Below are positions 44,809-53,541 of a stretch of DNA of 64,000 nt, one piece after another. This DNA is from Bacteroides congonensis. Its GTDB lineage: Bacteria; Bacteroidota; Bacteroidia; Bacteroidales; Bacteroidaceae. A program made the position numbers and the translations under genes. The stretch is taken from contig NZ_FQXY01000007.1 of assembly GCF_900130125.1 (NCBI RefSeq), forward strand, positions 310,001 through 374,000, in the 5' to 3' direction. The notes beneath the pieces were generated by a model that was not told the origin of the DNA, did no database searches, and worked only from the letters and a program-made list of their open reading frames with translations. Numbering within the stretch: the first letter of the stretch is position 1; every line of letters begins with the position of its first letter.

Positions 44809-45431
44809 TTGTACTCGTTTACTGCAATCCTCTACATAGATAAAAAACGCATTTCCTCTTTCACCTATCACCGACTAGCCCCAAACGCCTTATTCATAAG
44901 CATTTGAGTGGTGAATGATTCATTTTACAACCTATCACCGTATCTGTCACCTATCACCGTAATTCTTTAACCCCACGGGGGATTTATCCGCGTTCTATGT
45001 GTTACGGCGTGTTTCATACGGCGAAACAAAGTGTTTCAAGGTGATGAACACTTTGTTTCAAGCCTTGAAACTAATAGTTTCAAGCAATAGAAACTTTAGT
45101 TTCTCACCGTTGAAACTTTAGTTTCTTACCATTGAAACTTTAGTTTCTCGCTGATGAAACTTTAGTTTCCCCTAATGAAACTCAGGTTTCTTGCCGTGAA
45201 ACAACAGTTTCAAGCTGTTGAAACTGAATTAAGCCGATACAATTCCCGAACAGAAGCTACTATCTTATTTATCAGAGCTTACCGGTGACAAGAGATGTGA
45301 CGGCAGAATGTCGAATTTAGTTGCTGTCACCACTTGCTGTCACAGACTATTCATTTTATACTCAAACGATTAGCAACAGCAATGTGACAGATGACAGCAG
45401 AAAATGCATTTTTAATCTCTGTGTAGAGATA
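44809..45431. other. Repeat-rich queC-queF intergenic region
   Basis: No gene. Besides the GAAAC/GTTTC array it holds three direct copies of CCTATCACCG (44864, 44931 and 44950) on the queF side. On the queC side there is an inverted set based on TTGCTGTCAC (45321 and 45334) facing GTGACAG and TGACAGCA (45384 and 45392). No TAnnTTTG motif was seen close to queF. Confidence 0.75.
45011..45226. repeat. 22-bp-period palindrome array, GAAAC-N4-GTTTC type
   Basis: Eight 14-15 bp units GAAAC(N4-5)GTTTC start at 45023, 45067, 45090, 45112, 45134, 45156, 45177 and 45198. A degenerate one starts at 45046 and a half unit at 45220; the first arm is at 45011. Spacing is 21-23 bp. Four consecutive units are identical (GAAACTTTAGTTTC). 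The linkers vary (tcaccgtt, ttaccatt, tcgctgat, ccctaat and so on). The array sits between queC and queF. No open frame uses it. Confidence 0.9.
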
Positions 45432-46091
45432 TTATTGATTCTTACTTTTTAAATATTTCTCCAGTCCTTCCCGACGCAACGTACAAGCCGGACAATGTCC
45501 GCAACCATCACCTTGTACACCATTATAGCATGTCAAAGTCTCGGTGCGAATCAGTTCCAACACTCCCAGTTCGTCCGCCAAAGCCCATGTTTCGGCTTTA
45601 TCAATCCACATCAGAGGAGTATGGATTACGAATTGTTCATCCATAGCCAAGTTCAATGTCACATTGAGTGACTTGACAAACGCGTCGCGGCAGTCGGGAT
45701 AACCACTGAAATCTGTTTGGGAAACTCCCGTTACCAAGTGATTGATGTCACGTTCGCGGGCATATACTGCTGCGATGCTCAGGAAAAACAGGTTACGTCC
45801 CGGAACAAATGTATTGGGAGCACCATCTGCCGGTTTTTCCTGATCCATAACCATCGTAGCGTCAGTCAGGGAGTTACGTCCCAGTTTTCCGATGAAGGAT
45901 ACATCCATCACATCGAATTCCACTTCCGCTTTACGGGCTATCTCCCGTGCAAGCTCCACTTCCTTCTGATGTTTCTGGCCATACAGGAAACTCAGGGCAT
46001 ATACTTTCTTGAAGTTGCGCTTTGCCCAAAACAGGCAGGTGGTGGAATCCTGCCCACCACTGAACACAACCAATGCTGCTTCTCTATTCAT
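45432..46091 (-). CDS. queC: 7-cyano-7-deazaguanine synthase (QueC)
   Basis: ATP-dependent formation of preQ0 from 7-carboxy-7-deazaguanine. The 219 residues carry the PP-loop [10 protein letters not shown] (about 9-18) and the C-terminal zinc cluster [16 protein letters not shown] with four Cys. Length is typical. It follows the yhhQ gene by 8 bp on the same strand, downstream of a preQ1 riboswitch. Confidence 0.96.
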   Translation of the reverse strand: MNREAALVVFSGGQDSTTCLFWAKRNFKKVYALSFLYGQKHQKEVELAREIARKAEVEFDVMDVSFIGKLGRNSLTDATMVMDQEKPADGAPNTFVPGRNLFFLSIAAVYARERDINHLVTGVSQTDFSGYPDCRDAFVKSLNVTLNLAMDEQFVIHTPLMWIDKAETWALADELGVLELIRTETLTCYNGVQGDGCGHCPACTLRREGLEKYLKSKNQ

Positions 46092-46099
46092 ACAATATT

Positions 46100-46780
46100 T
46101 TAAATATCTTTGATTTTCAGTACGTTGTAGGAGATATCGGTATCGTAGACATCGCTACCGTCTATTTTCTTAATCGCTTTCACCACACGGATAGTGACCG
46201 GAAGAATCATCACTTCGTACATGGATTTCAGTACGATTTGGATTCCCATCATAATGAGCAGTTCTTTCCATGCAATAATTCCTCCGAATGCTACCGGGAA
46301 GAAAATCAATGAATCGGCAGTCTCACCGACAACAGTAGACCAAATGGCACGGGCGGAAAAATTCTTGCCCTGACTGGCTATCTTCATCTTGCTCATCACA
46401 TAAGCATTGAGGAACGAACCGACCAAAAAAGCCATCAGACTGGCAGCCACAATACGGGGCGCCATACCGAACACAAAATCAAAATGCTCCTCTCCCTCCC
46501 AAAAAGGAGCGGCAGGAATGGCAACTGCTATCAATCCAAGACTTACCACAAAGAAGTTCATGGCAAAACCGCTCCAAATAATCAGACGCGCTTTCTTGAA
46601 TCCCCAAACTTCGGCGATGCAATCATTGATTATATAAGAAATAGGAAAAACCAATAATCCGGCGGTTACAGTCAAGCTACCGATTTGGATTACTTTCGTT
46701 TCAAGAAGATTGGCCGCAATAAGGCATACATTAAAAAGAATGCCAAGCAGCATAAAAGGTACAGATACTTTCTCTTTCAT
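46100..46780 (-). CDS. yhhQ: Queuosine precursor transporter (YhhQ/VUT family)
   Basis: Inner-membrane protein of 226 residues with about six helices, belonging to the VUT_1 (COG1738) family that imports preQ0/preQ1. Family phrases include [20 protein letters not shown] (about 42-61) and the [22 protein letters not shown] region (split, about 144-165). It heads the yhhQ-queC unit, and a preQ1-I riboswitch covers its translation start, so uptake and synthesis are both expected to fall when preQ1 is plentiful. Confidence 0.93.
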   Translation of the reverse strand: MKEKVSVPFMLLGILFNVCLIAANLLETKVIQIGSLTVTAGLLVFPISYIINDCIAEVWGFKKARLIIWSGFAMNFFVVSLGLIAVAIPAAPFWEGEEHFDFVFGMAPRIVAASLMAFLVGSFLNAYVMSKMKIASQGKNFSARAIWSTVVGETADSLIFFPVAFGGIIAWKELLIMMGIQIVLKSMYEVMILPVTIRVVKAIKKIDGSDVYDTDISYNVLKIKDI

Positions 46781-46782
46781 AA

Positions 46783-46818
46783 TTCCTGTTTTTTACGTGG
46801 TGTTCTAGAATACACGAC
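46783..46818 (-). promoter_or_regulatory. preQ1-I riboswitch of yhhQ-queC
   Basis: The minus strand reads CGTGT-ATTCTAG-AACACCACG-TAAAAAACAGGAA just before the ATG. This matches the preQ1-I plan: stem P1 (CGTG/CACG), loop UUCUAG, the ACACC segment with the ligand-binding C, and an A-rich tail. The tail ends in AGGA, 5 nt before the start codon, and can pair with the loop UUCU as the pseudoknot. Ligand binding would hide the ribosome site, giving translational repression. The gene content downstream supports it. Confidence 0.82.
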
Positions 46819-46858
46819 CGCTATTCACGGCATCATACTTTCTTTTTCTTTCGGGCTG

Positions 46859-46866
46859 CAAAGATA
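46859..46866 (-). promoter_or_regulatory. Promoter -7 element of yhhQ-queC
   Basis: TATCTTTG on the minus strand, with TTTG 20 bp upstream (46887-46890). Predicted start near 46852, giving a leader of about 72 nt that contains the whole riboswitch. Confidence 0.65.
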
Positions 46867-47060
46867 GAGGAAAAACTATGAAAAAGCAAAAGATATTTGA
46901 TGATTGACCGGTTGCAACTCATGAATATCCTCGATAAAGAGGAAGGATGCTACCTATACAAATATTTGGATGAATGAAAAAGAATGAAAATTTCCTAATC
47001 GGGGAATCCTTTTCAGACGGCCACGTGTTTAAAATCCATGTTTAACTAAAAGACCAGATC

Positions 47061-47345
47061 ATGGAACATCAATTTAAGAAAGACGTAAAAGAAGCAGCAA
47101 TGCAGGAAAAGAAAAATGCCCGGCTTGCTGAAGAGAGAGCCGAAGAAGCTAAGGAAAGAGGTGCCGAAGCGAGTTCACATTCGGGCGAAAGCTTGAAAAA
47201 GAAAGTACAACATGCCGCACATGTTGCTCAGGAAAAAGCGACAGAAGCGACTAACACAGTGAAAGAAAAAGCCACGGAAGCAGCCCATACCGCGCAGGAG
47301 ACTGCTCAAAAGGCTAAACACAGAGTCCAGGAAATGATGGATTAA
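47061..47345 (+). CDS. Small LEA-like helical repeat protein
   Basis: A 94-residue, highly charged protein without Cys, Trp or Pro. Its second half contains three consecutive 11-residue units (QEKATEATNTV, KEKATEAAHTA and QETAQKAKHRV), the pattern of group 3 late-embryogenesis-abundant proteins. Such proteins are unfolded in water and become helical on drying or at membranes, and protect against desiccation or stress. No signal peptide. Similar Bacteroides ORFs are annotated only as hypothetical, as far as I know. It is a single gene closed by a hairpin at 47355-47393. Confidence 0.75.
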   Translation: MEHQFKKDVKEAAMQEKKNARLAEERAEEAKERGAEASSHSGESLKKKVQHAAHVAQEKATEATNTVKEKATEAAHTAQETAQKAKHRVQEMMD

Positions 47346-47354
47346 CAACAAAAT

Positions 47355-47393
47355 GAGCCTTCCCGCCAGTTGTCGTCTATGGCAGGAAGGCTC
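47355..47393. terminator. Hairpin after the LEA-like gene
   Basis: Fourteen-base stem GAGCCTTCC-GCCA/TGGC-GGAAGGCTC with one mismatch and an 11-nt loop. No strong T-run follows on the plus strand. It lies 46 bp from the convergent ECF sigma gene and may serve both. Confidence 0.65.
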
Positions 47394-47438
47394 ATCACTT
47401 TGACCTTAAAACACATCACTCAATCAAAAAGAATTGTA

Positions 47439-47942
47439 TCAGGAGAAATCTTTCAATTCTTCTTTCAACCGTTTACGGATGAAGAACAAACGGCTTTTCA
47501 CCGTCCCCATCGGCAATCCTAGTTTCTCGGCAATTTCTCTATACTTAAATCCGGCGACAAACATCTGGAAAGGTACTTTCATATCGTCGGGAATGGTATG
47601 TAACACACGATACAGTTGCTTCATATCATAGGCAAACTCAAACTTGCCACCATCTTCGTCTTCAATCATGTGCTGTTGATTTACAGAATAGGTATCATCC
47701 ATGATATTCATTTCGCGGACAGTACGGCGATAGTTATTGACAAAGATGTTACGCATGAGAGTGTACATCCATCCTTTCAGATTCTTGCTATACGTAAACT
47801 TCTCATGATTGTCCAATGCTTGCAACACACAGTCCTGAACCAAATCATTAGCTGAATCACGGTTTGCAGTGAGCTTATATGCGAAGCGGTGCAAATCCGA
47901 CTGTATGTCTAATATTCCTTGAGTAAATTCTACTTTTCCCAT
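47439..47942 (-). CDS. ECF RNA polymerase sigma factor
   Basis: Sigma-70 family factor of 167 residues. Region 2 (about 14-80) includes DSANDLVQDCVLQAL and the -10 binding phrase NLKGWMYTLMRNIFVNNYRR. Region 4 (about 108-160) includes the helix-turn-helix YREIAEKLGLPMGTVKSRLF. No anti-sigma gene is adjacent. It is divergent from the DcaP-like porin gene, with 163 bp between. Confidence 0.93.
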   Translation of the reverse strand: MGKVEFTQGILDIQSDLHRFAYKLTANRDSANDLVQDCVLQALDNHEKFTYSKNLKGWMYTLMRNIFVNNYRRTVREMNIMDDTYSVNQQHMIEDEDGGKFEFAYDMKQLYRVLHTIPDDMKVPFQMFVAGFKYREIAEKLGLPMGTVKSRLFFIRKRLKEELKDFS

Positions 47943-48105
47943 CGTCGTATTTCTTTTATCTGATTAGTACGGTACAAAGATCCGGTTTTTTAGAATGAAT
48001 ATAAATAGCAATTCTTCCGGTTAGTTTGGCAATTTTTCCTTTGCCCCTCTCAACCATTTCTTTTTTTAGTTGTTCATTGGGCATTCACCTAAAACTTAAC
48101 TGATA

Positions 48106-49395
48106 ATGAAAACTAGTTTTAAAATGGTAGCTATGCTACTGGGGATGGGAATCTTCCCCCTCTGTGCCCATGCACAAAAGAAGGTAATCATCGAAGATGA
48201 AGAACCCAATTCCATCATGTTTGTCTCTCGTGATAAGGCAGGAGATGAAATTATCCGGATCATGAACGACCGTTCGCAGATGCGTTTCCATGACCCGAAC
48301 GCTCCCCGCTTTCTGCTGACTGACCAGAAGGGTAAGTTTGCATTGGGCATCGGCGGTTATGTCCGTGCAACGGCAGAGTATGACTTTAACGGTATCGTTG
48401 ACGACGTCGATTTCTATCCGGCATTGATTCCCCAACCGGGAAAGGGAAATTTTGCAAGGAATCAGTTCCAGATGGACATCACCACTTCCACCCTATTCCT
48501 TAAACTGGTGGGACGTACGAAACATCTCGGTGACTTCGTGGTTTACACCGCCGGTAACTTCCGCGGAGACGGAAAGACTTTTGAATTGCAAAATGCGTAT
48601 GCGCAATTCCTCGGTTTTACCATCGGATATAGTTATGGTTCGTTCATGGATCTTTCCGCGCTTCCTCCTACTATCGACTTTGCAGGCCCTAACGGTTCGG
48701 CGTTCTATCGTACCACGCAATTAAGCTATATGTGCGACAAGTTGAAAAACTGGAAATTCGGCGTTGCCATGGAAATGCCTTCGGTAGATGGCACTACCAA
48801 CAGCGATGTTTCCGTCAACACCCAACGGATGCCGGACTTTGCCGCTTCCGCACAATATAACTGGAACAGTAGCAGTCATATCAAACTTGGCGCAATCGTA
48901 CGCAGCATGACTTATTCAAGCAATGTATATAACAAGGCTTATTCGACTACCGGATTCGGTTTGCAGGCATCCACTACATTCAATATCACAAAGAAGTTGC
49001 AGGTTTACGGACAGTTCAACTATGGTAAGGGCATCGGTTCTTATCTGAATGATTTAAGCAATCTCAATGTGGACATTGTTCCCGATCCTGACGATGAAGG
49101 AAAAATGCAGGTTCTTCCGATGTTGGGATGGTATGCCGGACTGCAATATAATTTTTGCCCGAGTTTCTTTGTTTCCGGAACATATAGTTTATCCAGACTT
49201 TATTCTGAGAACGGATATCCAAGCGAAAATCCGGAATCTTACCGCAAGGGACAGTATCTTGTAGCGAATGCTTTCTGGAATGTAAGCAGTAATCTGCAAG
49301 TGGGCGTCGAGTATTTGAGAGGATGGCGGAGTGATTTCAGTTCTTCAACCCGTCATGCCAACCGGTTGAATATGCTGGTACAGTATTCTTTCTAA
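48106..49395 (+). CDS. DcaP-like outer membrane porin
   Basis: A 429-residue outer-membrane protein: signal peptide 1-23 (ending CAHAQ), a short helical/coiled N-terminal stretch, then a 16-strand-like barrel starting FALGIGGYVRATAEYDF and closing with MLVQYSF, where a terminal Phe is the usual barrel-insertion signal. The DcaP family phrases ..PGKGNFARNQFQMDITTS.. and AYAQFLGFTIGYSYGSFMD are present. Such trimeric channels take up small organic acids. The substrate here is unknown. Confidence 0.85.
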   Translation: MKTSFKMVAMLLGMGIFPLCAHAQKKVIIEDEEPNSIMFVSRDKAGDEIIRIMNDRSQMRFHDPNAPRFLLTDQKGKFALGIGGYVRATAEYDFNGIVDDVDFYPALIPQPGKGNFARNQFQMDITTSTLFLKLVGRTKHLGDFVVYTAGNFRGDGKTFELQNAYAQFLGFTIGYSYGSFMDLSALPPTIDFAGPNGSAFYRTTQLSYMCDKLKNWKFGVAMEMPSVDGTTNSDVSVNTQRMPDFAASAQYNWNSSSHIKLGAIVRSMTYSSNVYNKAYSTTGFGLQASTTFNITKKLQVYGQFNYGKGIGSYLNDLSNLNVDIVPDPDDEGKMQVLPMLGWYAGLQYNFCPSFFVSGTYSLSRLYSENGYPSENPESYRKGQYLVANAFWNVSSNLQVGVEYLRGWRSDFSSSTRHANRLNMLVQYSF

Positions 49396-49415
49396 TTAAA
49401 TCGGTATAAAAGTTT

Positions 49416-49450
49416 GAAGCCGCCTCAAAACTGTTGTTTGAGACGGCTTC
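49416..49450. terminator. Terminator between the two porin genes
   Basis: Stem GAAGCCG-CTCAAA/TTTGAG-CGGCTTC with one mismatch and a 7-nt loop. It lies between convergent genes ending at 49395 and 49483. Confidence 0.75.
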
Positions 49451-49482
49451 TGCTATAGAAAATTGTAGCGGATTATGCACAA

Positions 49483-50820
49483 TTAAAATCTGTAGTCAAG
49501 GCTCACACCGAATACTTTATTAGTGCGGCTATATACATTAGTACCGGGCAATTCCGTACCATTATAATTCTTTGAAGTTTTAGTATAATCTTCATAGGTA
49601 GTCCACATATAACCAACATTCAGATTAGCTCTTTCACTCAATACCACTTTCGCTCCAACACCTAATGTATAGGAGTCGCAAGAGAAACTGGTATCGCTCT
49701 GAAAATTGTCAGACAATCCGTAATCCGTAATCTGTCCACCACAACTCAAGGTCAATCGTTTGATTACATCCCATTCGATACCCATTAAGTATTCATTTGT
49801 TCCCTTTGTCAGATATTTCTGTTTTCCATCAGCCATTCCCGCTTTCTTGTCATCATAGAAATGGTACTCAACAGATGCACGCAACACTGGCAAAATTTCA
49901 TAAGCAGCCGCAACTGAAAGCATGGAAGGTATATCATTTGGAGTGTTTACACCGTGCTTGAAAGGTGCCAATACACCATCTTCAGCATTATTCTTCTTCG
50001 TATTATTTTCAATATTCAAGTTAGTCTTGAATTCATATTTTGCACCGAAGTTAAATTTGCCGAACTTAGCATCCACACCGATGACAGGAGTCAACCCCCA
50101 ACCAGTCTGATCACAATCCAATGCTAAATTCATCAACTCCCCACCACCATAATCTTTTTTCAGTTTGGCATCCAAATAACCTTCATAACCACCCGTAAAA
50201 TAATTCATACGTCCACCACCAAATACGGAAAGCCAATCATTAATCTTGTAAGACAAACCTAATTGTACGGAATAAATATATTGTTTACCATCCATTGCAC
50301 TGTTGATATTCATCATATTAGGAGAAACAGGATTACCGGCACCTGCTGTTGCCTTAAAGATACCCGCCATAGCTAATGACTCAAACATAGGCAAACCGTC
50401 ATCGAATGATGCTTTTCCACCTCCACCGGTAATCGCAAAAAAACCGGAAATAGTCCAATCACCTTTCTTATATGCGGCAAACACACTGGGAATAACCGGT
50501 GCAGCAGCTTTTCCTTTATAATACTTGGCATAAGATTCTGTGGAAGGCGTCGCACCATTCATAGTATATCTCATAAAACTGGCATCAATATTTCTCGTCT
50601 GAAAAGCACTCTGAATGCTCAATCCCATATGGAAACCGTCATTCGGCAAAAAAGCCAGACCGGCAGGATTAGACAAGGCACCATCTATTTCGATAGTAGC
50701 ACCACGAGATAACATACGAAGAAAAGCAGCGTGTTGATTAGTATTTGTCAGAAGACCTCCGGCAAAAGTTGGAATTGAAACGATTAGCATTACAAATCCA
50801 ATCAAGGAAATTTTTCTCAT
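49483..50820 (-). CDS. FadL/OmpP1-family outer membrane protein
   Basis: Hydrophobic-substrate channel of 445 residues. The signal peptide ends at about residue 20 (PTFAGG), followed by the FadL hatch region (LLTNTNQHAAFLRMLSRGAT and ALSNPAGLAFLP, the latter close to the NPAG motif of the family), then a 14-strand barrel ending VFGVSLDYRF. In other bacteria FadL imports fatty acids or aromatic compounds. A single gene with its own promoter. Confidence 0.92.
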   Translation of the reverse strand: MRKISLIGFVMLIVSIPTFAGGLLTNTNQHAAFLRMLSRGATIEIDGALSNPAGLAFLPNDGFHMGLSIQSAFQTRNIDASFMRYTMNGATPSTESYAKYYKGKAAAPVIPSVFAAYKKGDWTISGFFAITGGGGKASFDDGLPMFESLAMAGIFKATAGAGNPVSPNMMNINSAMDGKQYIYSVQLGLSYKINDWLSVFGGGRMNYFTGGYEGYLDAKLKKDYGGGELMNLALDCDQTGWGLTPVIGVDAKFGKFNFGAKYEFKTNLNIENNTKKNNAEDGVLAPFKHGVNTPNDIPSMLSVAAAYEILPVLRASVEYHFYDDKKAGMADGKQKYLTKGTNEYLMGIEWDVIKRLTLSCGGQITDYGLSDNFQSDTSFSCDSYTLGVGAKVVLSERANLNVGYMWTTYEDYTKTSKNYNGTELPGTNVYSRTNKVFGVSLDYRF

Positions 50821-50848
50821 CTAAATCTTTTTTAAATTATTTCGGGCG

Positions 50849-50856
50849 CAAAGATA
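50849..50856 (-). promoter_or_regulatory. Bacteroides -7 element before the FadL-like gene
   Basis: TATCTTTG on the minus strand, 28 nt before the start codon at 50820. Confidence 0.6.
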
Positions 50857-51028
50857 CAATATTATTGCACACGAGACATATATTTGTGCATTTATTTTCA
50901 TTCACCCACCCATTTTAATTGAAAAAACAAACTGTTTCTAATGAAACAATCTACATTTACCATCAATCAGAGAGCAAACAAATCCACCTGTTTTTACGTT
51001 TTTATAGTATAATAAATTATAGAATAAT

Positions 51029-52033
51029 ATGATGGGCTATACTATTGCATTTTTTGGCACAAAGCCTTATGACGAATCTTCTTTCAATGATAGAAACAAA
51101 GAATTCGGATTTGAGATACGCTATTACAAAGGAAATCTGAATAAGAACAATGTACTACTGACGCAAGGCGCAGATGTTGTATGTATCTTCGTAAATGATG
51201 TTGCCGATGCAGAAGTAATCCGCATCATGGCAGCTAATGGAGTAAAACTGCTGGCGCTGCGATGTGCCGGATTCAACAATGTGGATCTGGATGCGGCTGC
51301 CACTGCCGGAATTACCGTTGTACGCGTACCTGCCTACTCACCCTATGCGACTGCCGAATATACGGTGGCTCTTATGCTATCGTTGAATCGTAAAATTCCA
51401 CGTGCTTCCTGGCGTACTAAAGACGGCAATTTCTCCCTTCATGGCTTGATGGGTTTTGATATGCACGGAAAGACAGCAGGTATCATCGGCACTGGGAAAA
51501 TAGCGAAAATCCTGATTCATATCTTAAGAGGGTTTGGCATGAATGTGCTGGCTTACGACCTCTACCCTGATTATAACTTTGCACGGGAAGAGCAGATTGT
51601 TTATACTTCACTGGACGAATTATATCATAGTTCGGATATTATCTCGCTACACTGCCCGCTCACTGAAGAAACGAAATATCTTATTAATGACTACTCCATC
51701 AGCAAGATGAAAGACGGAGTGATGATTATCAATACCGGTCGCGGACAGTTGATTCATACCAATGCGCTGATTGAAGGGTTAAAGAATAAGAAAATCGGTT
51801 CCGCAGGTCTGGACGTATATGAAGAAGAAAGTGAGTACTTCTACGAAGACCAGTCCGACCGCATCATTGACGATGATGTGCTTGCCCGCCTACTCTCGTT
51901 CAATAATGTGATTGTCACCTCCCATCAGGCATTCTTCACACGCGAAGCGATGGAGAATATTGCCCTGACAACCTTGCAAAACATAAAAGATTTCATCAAT
52001 CACAAACCTCTGCTAAATGAAGTGAAGAGATAA
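51029..52033 (+). CDS. ldhA: D-lactate dehydrogenase (2-hydroxyacid dehydrogenase)
   Basis: NADH-dependent reduction of pyruvate to D-lactate, a fermentation end step. The 334 residues show the substrate phrase RCAGFNNVDL, NAD motif GTGKIAKI (about 149-156), catalytic Arg in NTGRGQLI, catalytic Glu in the DVYEEE region and catalytic His in SHQAFFTREA. This pattern is that of E. coli LdhA-type enzymes. Met2 is an equally possible start. It heads a group of plus-strand genes (pirin, pdxH, MBL, DUF4468, VOC) with short gaps. Confidence 0.94.
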   Translation: MMGYTIAFFGTKPYDESSFNDRNKEFGFEIRYYKGNLNKNNVLLTQGADVVCIFVNDVADAEVIRIMAANGVKLLALRCAGFNNVDLDAAATAGITVVRVPAYSPYATAEYTVALMLSLNRKIPRASWRTKDGNFSLHGLMGFDMHGKTAGIIGTGKIAKILIHILRGFGMNVLAYDLYPDYNFAREEQIVYTSLDELYHSSDIISLHCPLTEETKYLINDYSISKMKDGVMIINTGRGQLIHTNALIEGLKNKKIGSAGLDVYEEESEYFYEDQSDRIIDDDVLARLLSFNNVIVTSHQAFFTREAMENIALTTLQNIKDFINHKPLLNEVKR

Positions 52034-52093
52034 AACTTTTAGTCTATTGCTTTGTTTACAGGATATATAATCAACAAGAAAAAGGAGAAAATT

Positions 52094-52798
52094 ATGAAGA
52101 AAGTTATACATAAGGCTGATACAAGAGGACATTCCCAATACGATTGGCTGGATAGTTACCATACATTCAGTTTCGATGAATATTTCGACTCCGACCGTAT
52201 CAATTTCGGTGCCCTCCGTGTCCTGAATGATGACAAGGTCGCCCCCGGAGAAGGATTCCAGACGCATCCGCACAAGAATATGGAAATCGTTTCGATTCCC
52301 CTGAAAGGACATCTGCAACATGGAGACAGCAAGAAGAACAGCCGGATTATCACCGTCGGGGAAATCCAGACCATGAGTGCCGGAACAGGAATTTTCCATA
52401 GTGAAATGAATGCAAGTCCCGTAGAACCGGTGGAATTTCTGCAAATATGGATTATGCCGAGAGAACGGAATACACGTCCCGTTTACCAGGACTTCAATAT
52501 CACCGAACTGGAACGCCCGAATGAGTTGGCGGTAATCGTATCACCCGACGGCAGCACCCCCGCTTCCCTTTTGCAAGATACTTGGTTCTCTATCGGCAAG
52601 GTTGAAGCCGGAAAGAAATTAGGTTATCATATGCATCAGAGTCATGCAGGTGTATATATATTTCTTATCGAAGGAGAAATTGTAGTAGAAGGCGAAGTGA
52701 TGAAACGCCGCGACGGAATGGGTATTTATGAAACCAACAGTTTTGAACTGGAAACATTGAAGGACTCGCATATTCTATTGATAGAAGTACCCATGTGA
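52094..52798 (+). CDS. Pirin-family protein
   Basis: Bicupin of 234 residues with the pirin metal ligands: His in THPHKNMEI (two His) and HSEM (His and Glu). The opening phrase RGHSQYDWLDSYHTFSFDEY is the standard N terminus of the YhhW/pirin group. Some members have quercetinase activity; the role in Bacteroides is unknown. Start at 52094 is supported by an AAGGAG-like sequence 7 nt upstream. It lies 60 bp after ldhA and 31 bp before pdxH. Confidence 0.92.
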   Translation: MKKVIHKADTRGHSQYDWLDSYHTFSFDEYFDSDRINFGALRVLNDDKVAPGEGFQTHPHKNMEIVSIPLKGHLQHGDSKKNSRIITVGEIQTMSAGTGIFHSEMNASPVEPVEFLQIWIMPRERNTRPVYQDFNITELERPNELAVIVSPDGSTPASLLQDTWFSIGKVEAGKKLGYHMHQSHAGVYIFLIEGEIVVEGEVMKRRDGMGIYETNSFELETLKDSHILLIEVPM

Positions 52799-52829
52799 TG
52801 GATTATTAATTAGAAGTTACAGTTTATAG

Positions 52830-53474
52830 ATGAAAACAAATCTAGCTGATATCCGACAGGAATATACCAAAAGCGGGTTGCGGGAGAATGAACTTCCCGG
52901 CGACCCGCTTTCACTTTTCAGCCGTTGGCTGCAAGAAGCGATTGACGCAGAGGTGGACGAGCCGACCGCTGTCATTGTGGGCACTGTGTCTCCCGAAGGA
53001 AGGCCATCCACACGCACTGTGTTGCTGAAAGGACTCCATGACGGAAAGTTTGTCTTTTACACGAATTACGAAAGTCGCAAAGGAAGGCAGTTGGCACAAA
53101 ATCCATATATCTCCCTTTCTTTTGTGTGGCATGCGCTCGAAAGGCAGGTTCATATAGAAGGAACGGCTGCCAAAGTCCCGCCCGAAGAGTCGGATGAATA
53201 TTTTCGTGTGCGTCCTTATAAAAGCCGGATCGGTGCACGAATCTCTCCGCAAAGCCAGCCTGTCAAAAGCAGGATGCAGTTGATGCGGGCTTTTGTCAAG
53301 GAAGCTGCCCGATGGATAGGAAAAAATGTGGAAAGACCCGGCAACTGGGGCGGATATGCCGTTACCCCTACGAGAATGGAGTTTTGGCAGGGACGTCCGA
53401 ACCGTCTGCACGACCGCTTCTTATATACCCTGCAACCGGATGGAGAATGGGAAATCAGTCGCCTTGCTCCCTGA
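52830..53474 (+). CDS. pdxH: Pyridoxamine/pyridoxine 5'-phosphate oxidase
   Basis: FMN enzyme making pyridoxal 5'-phosphate, 214 residues. Family phrases in order: ADIRQEYTKSGL at the N terminus, RTVLLKGLHDGKFVFYTNYESRK (about 64-86; FMN and substrate contacts), WHALERQVHIEG, and the C-terminal PROSITE-type end WQGRPNRLHDRFLYT with RLAP last. All regions are intact. Confidence 0.96.
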   Translation: MKTNLADIRQEYTKSGLRENELPGDPLSLFSRWLQEAIDAEVDEPTAVIVGTVSPEGRPSTRTVLLKGLHDGKFVFYTNYESRKGRQLAQNPYISLSFVWHALERQVHIEGTAAKVPPEESDEYFRVRPYKSRIGARISPQSQPVKSRMQLMRAFVKEAARWIGKNVERPGNWGGYAVTPTRMEFWQGRPNRLHDRFLYTLQPDGEWEISRLAP

Positions 53475-53541
53475 TTTCGTCGATTTTTCTTGGCAACTCC
53501 AACTAGAATACGTAATATTGCAACTATAAAACATTCAGCTT

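Noticed and set aside
45011..45226. CRISPR array
   Set aside because: Repeats are 14-15 bp palindromes with 6-9 bp linkers; no CRISPR has spacers this short, and no cas genes are in the window.
50934..50947. Single GTTTC-TAAT-GAAAC palindrome before ldhA
   Set aside because: It has the arms of the queC-queF array but stands alone, with no unit 22 bp to either side. It may be chance in A/T-rich DNA.
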